64,000 bases of DNA from contig NZ_UAUU01000011.1 in NCBI RefSeq assembly GCF_900457465.1, positions 2,046,001 through 2,110,000 of the forward strand. The letters are read 5' to 3'. The notes under the pieces were generated by a model that ran no database searches, was not told the origin of the DNA, and worked only from the letters and a program-made list of their open reading frames with translations. A program made the position numbers and the translations under genes. The DNA comes from Sphingobacterium multivorum (GTDB lineage: Bacteria > Bacteroidota > Bacteroidia > Sphingobacteriales > Sphingobacteriaceae). Shown piece after piece: positions 17,567-27,610 of the stretch; the first letter of the stretch is position 1; each line of letters begins with the position of its first letter.

Positions 17567-17901
17567 ATAGCTGACAAATATACTGTCTATCGATTGTTAT
17601 TTATCGTATGACAATATTTTTTTGGAAAAAGTTTTGTCTGGTTAAAATAAACTTTCTTTTTTATAATTTCAATGTTTTATTGTATTTCTTTTTTCTGCCC
17701 TAAAGCCAATTGTGAAGTTCTGGTTCCCAGTGATTAGCAATCATGTTGTTTTGCTAAATTTTGATAGCTTTATACGCTATGCTGTACCTAGACTTTCTTT
17801 AACCTAGGCACTAATCGTGCGTAGTAAACATAGTCTGTTTACGTTTACATGTAGGGCCAACATCATTCACGTTAGTATGGAAGATGGAAATCTGCTTAAT
17901 T
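17567..17901. other. Gene-free spacer
   Basis: About 335 bases upstream of the AI-2E family gene. I see no convincing open frame, RNA gene or terminator. It presumably contains the leftward promoter for the permease, though no clear TTG/TAnnTTTG pair stands out. Confidence 0.4.
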
Positions 17902-18099
17902 TTAGTTTTGATTCTGCGGCATTAAAACCTCCCTTAAGATCGTTAGTATATCGTATTGTTTGACAAAAAGCATGGATTGTACCGTCCTTGTTTGACTGGT
18001 TTCTTTAGCTGAAAAGGCCGTGCTGCTTACTGTTTTGGTCGCCTTATGAAAAAAAGGATGAGACCCTTTTCCTTTTTTATTGTTTGAAAATAAGCCCAT
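17902..18099 (-). CDS. Small basic hypothetical protein (65 aa)
   Basis: Starting from ATG 18099 it reads MGLFSNNKKGKGSHPFFHKA, then a serine/threonine-rich middle and an amphipathic helix at the end. The frame is open farther upstream (to 18213), but that part overlaps sbcC and is hydrophobic, so the shorter start is preferred. No family is recognised. It lies 79 nt after sbcC on the same strand. Confidence 0.45.
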   Translation of the reverse strand: MGLFSNNKKGKGSHPFFHKATKTVSSTAFSAKETSQTRTVQSMLFVKQYDILTILREVLMPQNQN

Positions 18100-18178
18100 A
18101 ATCTTTTGTTTTTGTTGGTTATAGCGATCAGGCTCGTTCAGCGGAACCGCTATAACTAATATACAAAATAAAACGGAA

Positions 18179-21100
18179 TTAATTGATAAAAATTTGACTG
18201 CCACGCTCTTCATCCTTTTCTATTGAAAGGGATACTCGAATACGTTCTTTGAGCTCTTCAACATGTGAAATAATACCGACGATGCGGTTTTCCTTGTGTA
18301 AATCTAATAGGGTTTCGAAAACAATATTAACAGAAGTGATATCTTGTGTTCCAAAGCCTTCATCGATAAAAAAGAAGTTTCTGGTCGCACGCGAATTAGA
18401 CTGTACACTTTCTGCTAAGGCCAAAGCCAGACTTAGGGATACCTGAAATGCCTGTCCACCGGATAGTGTTTTTACACTGCGATTTTTTCCCTCATTCAAA
18501 TAATCGATAATTTCAAATTCATTGTTGTCATTCAGCTGCAGGCTAAGTTGATTGCGGGTCATGCGATGGAAACGAATGTTCGCATGATCACACAGCTGCC
18601 GTAAATAAATCGAAGAAACATATTGCACAAAGCCCGCACCTTTAAATAGATTAAAAAGTTGTTTCAAATTATCGTGGCGTAAACTTAGTTTGATCTGTTG
18701 TTGCTGGAGATTTTCCTTTTTAGCATAGGCGATTCTTAGCTGATCGCGCTCTTGTTGAAGTCGGGCAACATTTTCTGTGCTTGCTTTCAATTCTTGGGCG
18801 CTCTCATCCAGGATTTTTTCCTGCGCGAGAAATTGGTTTTCGTCATATACCTGGTCGACGAGTTTCTTTTCCAACTGACTGATCTGTGCCTTCACCGTTT
18901 CAAATTGAATCTGAAATTGCTCCAGCTCTTGTCGGATCTGTATGACAGACAAATTCTCCGCGAGGATTTGCCGAATCTCTTCCAACGTTTCAAAGGGTGA
19001 CGCCTCAAGTAGCTGTTGGAGCGTGACATCGGCCTCTTGACTTTCACGTTCGATATGTCCGAGCTGTTCAACAATGGTCTGTACCAAGCTGTTTTGGGCT
19101 GCAAATTGACTGTTTAACTCATTTAATCGTTCGCTTAAAGCAATGTAGTCGCGCTCAATCTCAAGATTCGATCTTTTCAGTGCAGTATATTCCTGTTCGA
19201 CTGCTTCGGACTCCCGCATTTTATAGTCGGACCAGCGCAGCGTTTTTAGATTCCCCATATTTTGATTAATCTGGGCCTGTTTGCTTGCTTCATCACGTTC
19301 AAACTGATGCAGTGCTTTATTGTATTTCTCCAGCTTTTCCTCAACGGAGGCGAGTGTAGCCTGGTGTTCGCCAAGTTGTTGCTCCACTTTTGCTAGTTGC
19401 GTTTCGATCCGGGCAAGCTCCTGCTTATTTGATGTGTAGCTGGATTCATCCGTAGGACTATAACCGGCCCATGTAAATTGTTGGGCATGCGCAATTTTGT
19501 TACGGGCATTCAGCTGTATTTTCGTATGTAGATCTTGTTGCTGATCATTTAGTGACTGCAAACGTAGCTGAAGTTTCTCTACCTGAAATTGCTGATCTTG
19601 TTGGTGCTTAAGGTTCTCATTTGTCTCAGTAATCAATTTCTCATTAGCGGCAACCTGGTGAGAAATATCCTGTCCTTGATTGATGGCGGGATGTTCCAAA
19701 GCTCCACATAGTGGGCACGGGGAGCCTGCTTTAAGGTTTTCTGCATATTGGGTCAGCCTTTGCTGCAGGAGAAGATGAGATTTTTCATCTTGGAGTGCTT
19801 GAAGTTTTTGCTCGAGGGCATTGACGACAAGAGGATGATTGGATCGAAATTCTTCGAGATCAGGATGGAAGGTATGGAGTTCATTCTTCAGTATGGCTAT
19901 GCTTTTTTCTAAATCAATGGCCTGTTTGTTCAGGTCGTCTTCCTGCTGCTGGATGCTCTGCTGCTTGGTATACCACTGACCCAGCTCCATGAGTTCTTGA
20001 GATGAGGGTTTTGCTCGCTTTAGGCTGACGATTTGAATTTCTGTCTCCTGAATTCTGGCTTTATAATGTCGTTGTTGATCTTTCGTTTCCTGCACAAAAT
20101 TGCGTCCCTTCTGCGCCCGATCCTGTAAACTCTTGATTTCATTTGAAAACGTAATCAATTGGCTTATCAATTCCAGGTCCAATTCCTGAATACGACGCTG
20201 TGGTAGCAGCTCATATTGTGATTTCAACAGATTTAGACTTGAGGAATGCTCCTGGATTAGCTGTTGAATTTCGGCCTGTCTTTGCTTTTCGGTTTCTACT
20301 CTTTTCTGTGTAATTAGGCCTTCCGCCGCTAATTTTTCCTTAGTTTTAAGAATATGTAGAAAGTTGGTTTGCGCTTCCTCAAAGCGATTTAACTTTAACC
20401 GTAAAGTTTCTTTTTCATCTTTTTGTTCTAGCAATTGCTGAAAGAGTGCTTTCACTGTTCGGAGTTCTAAGAAATCCTCTTTGAGTTTTTTGAGGCTTAA
20501 GAACCTTTCATGATGCGCCTTGTACGACGACTCAAGGACGACAAAGGACTCGACTGCCAGTTGGAGATTTGTTTCGGTCGTTTCTATCAGTTCGGTTGTG
20601 ACCTCATCAAATCCGATTAATTGACCGTTGAGGTGATCCAGTTCGGACTGATTTTTTTTATAGAGGTTGGAAACTTTATCCTGCAGGTCGAATCGATGCA
20701 GCTGAAAAATTTCTTTCATCATATCCGTGCGTTCCTTGGCTCCGAGTTCTATAAACTCTTTAAACTGTCCTTGAGGAATGATGATTGTCCGCTTGAAGTT
20801 CTCATAGCTTAATCCGATGATATGCTGTGTATTGCTGCTTTCTAGTGGGACCCATGCTTCATTGATTTTTTCGTAGAGTACAACCGTGGGCGATTTCACA
20901 TCATCGAAATTTTTGGAATTGCGTTTAAATTCGCGGGTAATTCTAAATGTACGGTCTTCAAAGTTGACGAAATCAAGCTCAATATAAGATCGGTTAGACT
21001 TTAGATTCATCATGTTATAAGCGCGCTTATCCCGTGCATTCAGGCGTTCTGTTTCCCCAAATAAGGAGTAGGTAATTGCTTCCAATATCGATGATTTGCC

Positions 21101-21217
21101 GGAACCCACAGCACCGAAGATACCAAAAAGACCTGCTTGAGAAAGCGCAGTGAAATCGATCGTCTGACGTTCTTGATATGAGTATATCCCTTCTAGAGTT
21201 AACTTTAATGGAATCAT
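18179..21217 (-). CDS. sbcC: DNA repair exonuclease ATPase subunit SbcC
   Basis: A 1012-residue SMC/Rad50-type ATPase that works with SbcD to cut DNA hairpins and ends during repair. Walker A GAVGSGKSS is at 35-43. Two long coiled-coil arms flank a central zinc hook, SPCPLCGALEHP at about 495-505, through which dimers join. The C-terminal lobe has the signature LSGGQAFQVSLSLALALAES near 917 and Walker B FFFIDEGFGTQD near 947. All parts of the family are present and the length is normal. It begins 3 nt after the sbcD stop, so the two are co-transcribed as sbcD-sbcC. Confidence 0.95.
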   Translation of the reverse strand: MIPLKLTLEGIYSYQERQTIDFTALSQAGLFGIFGAVGSGKSSILEAITYSLFGETERLNARDKRAYNMMNLKSNRSYIELDFVNFEDRTFRITREFKRNSKNFDDVKSPTVVLYEKINEAWVPLESSNTQHIIGLSYENFKRTIIIPQGQFKEFIELGAKERTDMMKEIFQLHRFDLQDKVSNLYKKNQSELDHLNGQLIGFDEVTTELIETTETNLQLAVESFVVLESSYKAHHERFLSLKKLKEDFLELRTVKALFQQLLEQKDEKETLRLKLNRFEEAQTNFLHILKTKEKLAAEGLITQKRVETEKQRQAEIQQLIQEHSSSLNLLKSQYELLPQRRIQELDLELISQLITFSNEIKSLQDRAQKGRNFVQETKDQQRHYKARIQETEIQIVSLKRAKPSSQELMELGQWYTKQQSIQQQEDDLNKQAIDLEKSIAILKNELHTFHPDLEEFRSNHPLVVNALEQKLQALQDEKSHLLLQQRLTQYAENLKAGSPCPLCGALEHPAINQGQDISHQVAANEKLITETNENLKHQQDQQFQVEKLQLRLQSLNDQQQDLHTKIQLNARNKIAHAQQFTWAGYSPTDESSYTSNKQELARIETQLAKVEQQLGEHQATLASVEEKLEKYNKALHQFERDEASKQAQINQNMGNLKTLRWSDYKMRESEAVEQEYTALKRSNLEIERDYIALSERLNELNSQFAAQNSLVQTIVEQLGHIERESQEADVTLQQLLEASPFETLEEIRQILAENLSVIQIRQELEQFQIQFETVKAQISQLEKKLVDQVYDENQFLAQEKILDESAQELKASTENVARLQQERDQLRIAYAKKENLQQQQIKLSLRHDNLKQLFNLFKGAGFVQYVSSIYLRQLCDHANIRFHRMTRNQLSLQLNDNNEFEIIDYLNEGKNRSVKTLSGGQAFQVSLSLALALAESVQSNSRATRNFFFIDEGFGTQDITSVNIVFETLLDLHKENRIVGIISHVEELKERIRVSLSIEKDEERGSQIFIN

Positions 21218-21220
21218 GGA

Positions 21221-22426
21221 TTATGAGTTTAGGATTTCGCGAAAAAGATCGAGGATGTCATCATTGGGTGCCTGGTTGCCGTTCTTGGATTTAAAATAAT
21301 CGTTGAATAAAGTCGACATGTCTTGTGTAAGATTAATTTCTTTGGCTTCAAGCAGCTCTTGCTCATCCTGCTTAATGAGCGGAATGAGGTAGATTATTCC
21401 CGAATGGCTCTGATAGATTCGCTTGCGGTCCTCGGCTTTTAAGAAGGTCTCCGATTTCAGCGTGAGCTCCACCAATGCATTGGGGTTTTCAGACAACCAA
21501 GATATACACTGCTCAATATCGTCGAATGATTTTCGGACCAGCGGTTTGCCCTGAGTCAATGGAATGCGCTCGACAATTGCTTGTTCGCCGGCCGATACAT
21601 TCACCAGCGCAACGTATTTAGTTTGCCCAGCCTCCGAAAAGCTATAACATAGGGGCGAAGATGCATAAATTACCGGTTTCTCAGCCGAACCGATATTTTT
21701 ATAACCATGGATATGCCCTAATGCCGTGTATTGGACCTGCGGCGGGATGGCCTCTGAATAGATTAAGTCTGCATTACCAATTTTGACCGGTTTTTCGCCA
21801 TCTGGCTCCTCTAAAAGTGGACTGCCCAATTTATTCATGTAAAGATGTGCCGTCAATATATTGACGCCTTTATCATCGCAATAGGTATTGGCTATTTTTT
21901 GCCAATTTGCCGCTAACACTTCATTCAATTTACTTTCTTTCTCTTCGCCTAGATACTGTTTTAAGCGTATTTCATTGGCATAGGCTGTGTGAAGAATACG
22001 AATCGGGTCGTCAAATTGCGGCAAGCTTAATTCGATGAAGCCTGTATCTGACTGTAACACGGTGAAACCCTCTGTTGCGAAAGGAGTGACCACAGCATGA
22101 GGATGCCCGATTAAGATGATCCCCGACGCTCTTGCCAAAGGATCGGGTGCATCAATCAAATGAGGTGAATCGTGATTGCCTGCGATTGCTATTACAGGGC
22201 GCATGCCATTCTTTGTAAGACGCTTGATGGTTCGGTAAAATAACTCAATGGCTTCCACACCTGGATTGAAGGCATCGAACAGATCTCCTGCGATGATCAC
22301 CAGATCCACGTTTTCCCGATCTGCGATATGAACGATTTCGTCCATGACCAGTACTTGTTCATCTATCCGGGAAAAACTGTCCAATCTTTTTCCTAAATGC
22401 CAATCGGCGGTATGCAATATTTTCAT
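21221..22426 (-). CDS. sbcD: DNA repair exonuclease nuclease subunit SbcD
   Basis: A 401-residue Mn2+-dependent nuclease, the Mre11 homologue and partner of SbcC. Metal-binding motifs are all visible: TADWHLGK with D8 and H10, IIAGDLFD with D48, IAGNHDSPH with N84 and H85, and later ALGHIHGYK. First gene of the leftward sbcDC operon. Upstream, 22427-22672 is a 246-nt spacer shared with the divergent esterase gene; it must hold both promoters, though no perfect consensus box is seen. Confidence 0.95.
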   Translation of the reverse strand: MKILHTADWHLGKRLDSFSRIDEQVLVMDEIVHIADRENVDLVIIAGDLFDAFNPGVEAIELFYRTIKRLTKNGMRPVIAIAGNHDSPHLIDAPDPLARASGIILIGHPHAVVTPFATEGFTVLQSDTGFIELSLPQFDDPIRILHTAYANEIRLKQYLGEEKESKLNEVLAANWQKIANTYCDDKGVNILTAHLYMNKLGSPLLEEPDGEKPVKIGNADLIYSEAIPPQVQYTALGHIHGYKNIGSAEKPVIYASSPLCYSFSEAGQTKYVALVNVSAGEQAIVERIPLTQGKPLVRKSFDDIEQCISWLSENPNALVELTLKSETFLKAEDRKRIYQSHSGIIYLIPLIKQDEQELLEAKEINLTQDMSTLFNDYFKSKNGNQAPNDDILDLFREILNS

Positions 22427-22672
22427 GTGAGAGCTTGGATATTTTGCGACAATGTTACAAACTAAGATAATTTTGGCATGAAATGCAATTATAATTGGAT
22501 GGAATCTTTCAAATGATCAATTTGTGCTAATAAGGAATGAGGCCTTTCTTTTCTTTGAATGGCTATGTTCACGAAATCGAAGTGTTAAAACATGTTAAAT
22601 GCATACCATAAAAGTCATTTAATTGTATTTTTAGTGCTCCAAAATTAAGCTAGATAGTCATAGACAAGAAGT

Positions 22673-23371
22673 ATGCGAAAAATTTACCTGTATATCTGTT
22701 TTTTCTTTATGCTGTTGATGCGCGTAAATGCGCAGGAGATACACGCTATAAAAGGGGAGACTGCTTATCCCTTTCTATTGAAAGATGCTGCACCGGATTC
22801 ATTGGAATCTGAAAAGCAGCCTGTGTTTGTGTTTTTGCACGGAAGAAGTTTGTCCGGGACAAATTTAGACCGTGTAAAGCGTTACGGTGTATTGTATGCC
22901 ATCAATAAAGGGCAGGATGTACCTGGGATAATTGTTGCACCACAGTCCCGGGGAGGATGGGATCCAGACAAAGTGATCGAAATTGTTGACTATGTTATTG
23001 AACATTACAATGCCGACCCCGATCGTATTTACGTTTGCGGCATGAGTATGGGAGGCTATGGCACAATGGATGTGGCTGGCAAATATCCTGAAAGGGTGGC
23101 TGCTGCCGTTGCAATATGTGGTGGTGGATCGAGTCAGTATGCATCTAACCTGACGCAGGTGCCGATATGGCTTCATCATGGTACTGCTGATCGTGCTGTG
23201 CCAATTTCGGAATCCCGAAAAATTATGAATGCGATAAAAAGAGAGGATCCGGAAGCAAATGTGAGCTTAAATGTAATAAAAGGGGGCACACACGGAAGCG
23301 TGGAACGACTGTTTCATGACGATGCAATTTACAATTGGATGTTGAAATTTAAGAAAAAGCATAAATCTTAG
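22673..23371 (+). CDS. Secreted alpha/beta-hydrolase (esterase/peptidase-like)
   Basis: A cleavable signal peptide (about 1-20, ending VNA) sends this 232-residue protein to the envelope. The alpha/beta-hydrolase triad is visible: Ser125 in CGMSMGGYG, Asp173 in HGTADRAVP and His207 in KGGTHGS. FLHGRSLSG after the first strand supplies the oxyanion-hole region. It resembles the PHB-depolymerase/dienelactone hydrolase group (phospholipase/carboxylesterase type), so it likely cleaves an ester or peptide of host or polymer origin. The substrate is unknown. Divergent from sbcD and followed by a shared terminator. Confidence 0.85.
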   Translation: MRKIYLYICFFFMLLMRVNAQEIHAIKGETAYPFLLKDAAPDSLESEKQPVFVFLHGRSLSGTNLDRVKRYGVLYAINKGQDVPGIIVAPQSRGGWDPDKVIEIVDYVIEHYNADPDRIYVCGMSMGGYGTMDVAGKYPERVAAAVAICGGGSSQYASNLTQVPIWLHHGTADRAVPISESRKIMNAIKREDPEANVSLNVIKGGTHGSVERLFHDDAIYNWMLKFKKKHKS

Positions 23372-23418
23372 CTTAACGTGAATGCGAAGGTGCTCTGTCG
23401 GACAGTGATTTACAACAT

Positions 23419-23457
23419 AAAAAAGCCTGATGAAATATTTCTATCAGGCTTTTTTGT
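23419..23457. terminator. Bidirectional terminator
   Basis: Stem AAAAAAGCCTGAT / ATCAGGCTTTTTT around a short loop, with further ACAAC/GTTGT pairing outside. It separates the rightward hydrolase from the leftward YkuD_2 gene. Confidence 0.9.
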
Positions 23458-23459
23458 TG

Positions 23460-24221
23460 TTATCCTTCGTGATCAAAGGCGGACTGTCTTTTTTGAAATT
23501 GAGCCATTAATATATTAGGTTGATGGATCAAACGTGTTTTTGCGAGGTATTCGGAGTTGTCAGCGTAAATAAACAACAACGTTCCATCTTTGATTGTGTT
23601 AATGATTGGACCTGCAAACTCTCTTGGAACCGCGGGGCAGCCGTAGCTTTTGCCAAGTCTGCCTAAACTTGCTATTGTTCCTGTGCTACAGTAGTCGGCG
23701 CCATGCATCACAACATATCGTGCTTTTGCATTGTCATTTATCCCCTCTTCAAGACCATTTAAAACCAAAGAGTAGCCGTTCTCGCCATTGTAGGTGTTTT
23801 CTGTTGTAAAGAATCCTAAAGAACTTTTAAGTGATTCCTGTTGATTTGAAAAATTGACGGCATAGTTTTCACCGCTATTTTTTCCATGTGCGACCAGCGT
23901 GTTGAATAGTACTTTTTTGTGCGCAAGATCGAGTACCACAAGCCTCTTTTCCGTTGATGCCAATGAAAAATCGATGACGGTCATGATGTCCTTGTTGTGG
24001 ATCGGAAGTTCTTTTCTGCCTTCCATTGCTTGACGAAACGCTTCGTATTTTAATACTTTGCCTAGATTCATTTCATCATACAATGAGTCAACTTCGGTAT
24101 GTTGACGTTCGACATTGATACGATGAGTGCTGGTGGTTTGTTGATCTGTTGTTTTTAATTCTTCTTGTGAGGACAGTGCTGTATTAAGTGCCATCAAAAG
24201 AAACATAAACGTATTTCCCAT
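23460..24221 (-). CDS. YkuD_2-type murein L,D-transpeptidase family protein
   Basis: A 253-residue exported protein with an N-terminal signal segment (MGNTFMFLLMALNTALS). The core has VIDFSLASTEKRLVVLDL, NTLVAHGKNSGE and the catalytic region HGADYCSTG...SYGCPAVP, in which the Cys of GCP is the expected nucleophile. These features match the Bacteroidota YkuD_2 family, related to L,D-transpeptidases that form 3-3 crosslinks or attach proteins to peptidoglycan. It is the second of two adjacent transpeptidase genes on this strand (80 nt apart), so both may remodel the cell wall together. Confidence 0.85.
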   Translation of the reverse strand: MGNTFMFLLMALNTALSSQEELKTTDQQTTSTHRINVERQHTEVDSLYDEMNLGKVLKYEAFRQAMEGRKELPIHNKDIMTVIDFSLASTEKRLVVLDLAHKKVLFNTLVAHGKNSGENYAVNFSNQQESLKSSLGFFTTENTYNGENGYSLVLNGLEEGINDNAKARYVVMHGADYCSTGTIASLGRLGKSYGCPAVPREFAGPIINTIKDGTLLFIYADNSEYLAKTRLIHQPNILMAQFQKRQSAFDHEG

Positions 24222-24301
24222 TCTTCTCCTTTTCTGTGTAGATGTTTACAAAATTAATGATTAAAGATAATACATATTTGATTACAGAATGTTAAATATT
24301 G

Positions 24302-25320
24302 TTAATCAATAACAACAACCAGCGAAGCGAGGTCTTTTGACCGTTTATAGACAAATTGAGCGTGAGATGACGCATTTCTGACGCACATGTGGGACTTGGG
24401 TATTGTGCCCAGACTCTCACTATATTCAATGATGCTGCCGTTGGGATTGTTAACTGGAACCCCATGTATATAGGCCCCAGCGGTAAATCGGGTAGCATAG
24501 GGGGCGAATCCGGCATAAGTTTTGGTACCGTCTTCATAGTAAAACATCTTGGATTTGTGTTCCTGGACCACAAAGAGGCCTGTCGGTGTTTCCTGGGCAT
24601 GGGGAGGTTTGTGCCGGCCACTCGTCACGGGGTTCATGCTTCGGACAAGCCATTCGTTACCGACCTTCTCCAAGGTGCAGATATTTTGGTTCTTCACATC
24701 GACAACATTGATAATGTTGAACTGTACGGTATCGCTAATGATGCGAAGATATCTTTTGGGTACGGTATATTTCCCTTCGAATGAAATACCCTCAATCGGA
24801 ATCCGTGCGATGCTTTCGGGGCCTTGTACGCGAACGAGCCAGCCGTCCCGACCGTAACGAACGGCCTTCGCGCTGTTAAGATCGTAGAGGGGTGCCGCTT
24901 GATAGCGTTCGACATTGAAACTGTCGGACACGCGTTTATAAGAGTCCCGCTTATAATTCTGGATTGTTGGCGCTTCGCCCTTTTCATTTTGATAATTTGT
25001 AGAACGCCGTACAGCGATGGAGACTGTTGAAAATTTTCGATAAAGGCCAGGCGTTCCTTGATTTTATCCCATTGAAAACCTCGCGTGGTATCTTTATAGG
25101 GATAACTGTCCTCCAGGGTGTATTTGTTGTAAAGCAGCTCTTTTTTTAGGATAATATCCTCAGCCGTAAATACTTTTTTCTTCTCAACCTGCTCTTTAGG
25201 AGGTGTAGGTTTTCGCTGTTCAGTTTGCTGATTGGTCTTTGTTGTGTTTTTCTTATCTTGCCGGCATCCCGGCAATAGAAACAACATGCTTAGTATGAAA
25301 CAGGTTAATCTTCGATTCAT
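24302..25320 (-). pseudogene. L,D-transpeptidase (YkuD) lipoprotein, frameshifted as read
   Basis: The first frame starts MNRRLTCFILSMLFLLPGC, a lipoprotein signal with Cys19, then a lysine-rich linker and a helical region. The second frame, entered near 25001, carries the YkuD domain: ETPTGLFVVQEHK, GAYIHGVP and SHMCVRNASS with the catalytic Cys. SHMC replaces the usual SHGC. Adding one T near 25001 joins the frames as LYGVLTNYQNEKGEAPT, giving about 339 residues. The enzyme would form 3-3 peptidoglycan crosslinks from the outer face of the inner membrane or from the outer membrane. I think the break is a sequencing error, since both halves are well preserved. Confidence 0.8.
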
Positions 25321-25586
25321 ATATGGATGTATAGATTATCGTTTTATACCTTAAACTTAGATAATTAGTTTATTATTTGCAATTTTATTGCAGTTGAAAG
25401 AAAAAGAATTACCGTTAAACCTTTAATATTCGTTTTGTGAACCCTAACAGATTTTCGAGGTTATGACGTTCACTTGGTGTGAAATTTGGTTGTAAAGAGC
25501 TGTCTTGAATGCTGGGGATATATTTCTTTGATGATGGATAAAAAGTTAGTTTTGTGGTCTGAAATAATCAGTGTGAAATAAGTGAT

Positions 25587-26000
25587 ATGGACAAAATTGT
25601 TATTTGCTCGGGGGTGATGCTTGCCCCGGAAGGAGATTTGCTGATGGTTCGTAAAAAAGGTTCTAGCTATTTTCAGCTGCCCGGCGGGAAGGTAGCTCCG
25701 GAAGAAAGCCGTGAGGAGACCTTAATTCGCGAACTCAAGGAGGAGCTTCAGTATGACGTGGGCGGGATGGAAATACGGTTTATCGGAAGCCACAGTACGC
25801 AAGCCGTAAATGAGCTTAATACGGTTGTCGTGGGCTATATCTATTTAATTAAACTGGCAGAGCGTCATGCATTTGAGGCTTACGAAGAGCTGGACGAAGT
25901 GCTGTGGATCAGTAAAGCTAATTGGCAGAACTACCGATGGGCTCATTTGGCATCCGAGTTTGTTCTTCCGAAATGGCTTTCGGGTGATTTTGATCAGTAA
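25587..26000 (+). CDS. Nudix hydrolase
   Basis: A 137-residue pyrophosphohydrolase. The Nudix box runs from G34 through E40 to R48-E49-L50-K51-E52-E53 (GGKVAPEESREETLIREL then KEEL), with Q55 at the position usually held by Gly. N-terminal MDKIVICSGVMLAPEGDLL is typical of MutT-like enzymes that hydrolyse oxidised nucleotides or nucleoside diphosphate derivatives. The exact substrate cannot be predicted. The gene is 70 nt upstream of the DUF937-OmpA gene in the same direction. Confidence 0.9.
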   Translation: MDKIVICSGVMLAPEGDLLMVRKKGSSYFQLPGGKVAPEESREETLIRELKEELQYDVGGMEIRFIGSHSTQAVNELNTVVVGYIYLIKLAERHAFEAYEELDEVLWISKANWQNYRWAHLASEFVLPKWLSGDFDQ

Positions 26001-26070
26001 ATCGTATTGAGTAAACAAATTAAACCTTTGTTTGTTAGAGTTTTATAAAAACTAAAAATAAACGAAGATT

Positions 26071-27450
26071 ATGGAAAATCAGCTTTTAAAAGGGGCGAAG
26101 GACTTTTTTGACGAAGAAGCGGTCGCTCAGATAGGGCAAGTTTTAAACCAGGATAAAGAGGGGGTGAAGCAGGGGTTGAATGCAACAATTCCCGCCTTGT
26201 TTTTAGGTTTAAGCCAACATTCCGATTCCGGTGGAATTTCGGCAATACTTGAAAAGGCCAAGCAGCATTTCGCGGATTTCGATCTCAAAGGACTTCTCGG
26301 CGGTGTGACAAACGCGGATGAGTCTGCAGGGGATCGTGCGGTGGAAGGTGAGAATTCGGCTGGGCTACTGGGATCAATATTTGGTAGTGGCCTGGATACC
26401 GTTTTGAGTACCGTTGCCGGTTATTTGGGCTATGATGGTAGTTCCATTGGGAAATTAATGAATTTTTCTCTGCCAGCGATATTCTCCAGTTTAACAAATA
26501 AGGGACAAAATTGGGATTTTGAACGTATCGGTCATGTTTTGCAGGAAAATAAAACAGCTTTTGCTGCTGCTGTGCCAGCGGGTTTAGGTTTAGGTGCCTT
26601 TGGAAAGCTTTTCGATGGGGCGCATTTTTCTCCACCTTTGGAGTCGGTGACTGAACCTGCAGTTCCTGTTGATGTTGTCAAGGAGGTCGATAGTCATAAG
26701 TCAAGCTCCATTAATCCGGCAAATAAGTTGGAAGCACATAAAGAGCCTTTGTCATTGCCGAGAACAGGAGAGTCGCGGGCAGCGATAGCTGAAAACAGTT
26801 CCAGAAGCGGGTCCGGTGGCGGTTGGTGGAAGATTTTAATCGCCTTGGTTATATTGGCTCTACTCTGGTTTTTATTTGGAAAAGGCTGCAGCGGCAGTAA
26901 GCAAGACGGTGCTACCGACACCAGTGTGAACAGTGCAATGGTGGATTCAAGTACCATGAAAACAGGTTCCAGTTTAGTGGAGCGCGAGCAGACGGAGGTC
27001 ATCTTGCCAGATGGTGTCAAACTTGCTGCATTTAAAGGCGGGATAGAAGATCAGTTGGTCCAATTTCTAAAATCCGATTATAAGTCGATCGGTGAGGATT
27101 CCCTGAAAAATACCTGGTTTGATTTCGATAACCTGAATTTCAAAACAGGTACAGCCGAGGTGTTGCCTGAAAGCCAGGTGCAACTGCGTAATCTTGCGGC
27201 GATATTAAAGGCTTTTCCTGCAGCCAATATTAAGATCGGTGGTTATACCGACAAAACAGGTAATGAGGATTTTAATAAAAAGTTATCGCTTGAGCGCGCA
27301 ACAGCTGTAAAGGATTACCTGGGTAAAGAGCAGCTTTCCAAACAGGTAATCGGTGCAGAGGGGTACGGTTCACAGTTTGCCAAGTATAAGGCAGATGGGC
27401 CCGAATCCGATCGTATTATGGATCGGCATGTTTCGATAAGTGTACGGTAA
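26071..27450 (+). CDS. DUF937 and OmpA-like domain membrane protein
   Basis: A 459-residue protein in three parts. Residues 1-165 match DUF937 (AVAQIGQVLNQDKEGVKQGL, a helical domain with a second copy near 100-150). A single hydrophobic segment WWKILIALVILALLWFLFG lies near 250. A C-terminal OmpA-like peptidoglycan-binding domain (about 340-459) shows IKIGGYTDKTGNEDFNKKLS and LSLERATAVKDYL. With no N-terminal signal, DUF937 should stay cytoplasmic while the OmpA domain reaches the periplasm and binds the wall. A structural or stress role is inferred. Confidence 0.85.
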   Translation: MENQLLKGAKDFFDEEAVAQIGQVLNQDKEGVKQGLNATIPALFLGLSQHSDSGGISAILEKAKQHFADFDLKGLLGGVTNADESAGDRAVEGENSAGLLGSIFGSGLDTVLSTVAGYLGYDGSSIGKLMNFSLPAIFSSLTNKGQNWDFERIGHVLQENKTAFAAAVPAGLGLGAFGKLFDGAHFSPPLESVTEPAVPVDVVKEVDSHKSSSINPANKLEAHKEPLSLPRTGESRAAIAENSSRSGSGGGWWKILIALVILALLWFLFGKGCSGSKQDGATDTSVNSAMVDSSTMKTGSSLVEREQTEVILPDGVKLAAFKGGIEDQLVQFLKSDYKSIGEDSLKNTWFDFDNLNFKTGTAEVLPESQVQLRNLAAILKAFPAANIKIGGYTDKTGNEDFNKKLSLERATAVKDYLGKEQLSKQVIGAEGYGSQFAKYKADGPESDRIMDRHVSISVR

Positions 27451-27523
27451 GTGTTTTTTGCTGAACAATAGCCTTGAACGATCCGATCGACAAGGCTAAG
27501 TTTGAATTCCAAACTATGTTTTT

Positions 27524-27566
27524 TCTCATAAAAATGCCCCCAGAAAGTGTCTCGCTTTTGGGGGCA
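27524..27566 (-). terminator. Leftward terminator of the porin gene
   Basis: Stem AATGCCCCCA / TTGGGGGCATT with a loop rich in pyrimidines; read leftward it is followed by TTTTTAT. Lies about 45 nt beyond the porin stop. Confidence 0.75.
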
Positions 27567-27610
27567 TTGCAGTGTAACCTGCCCTTTTCTTTGGTGTAAT
27601 GGAATGCTCT

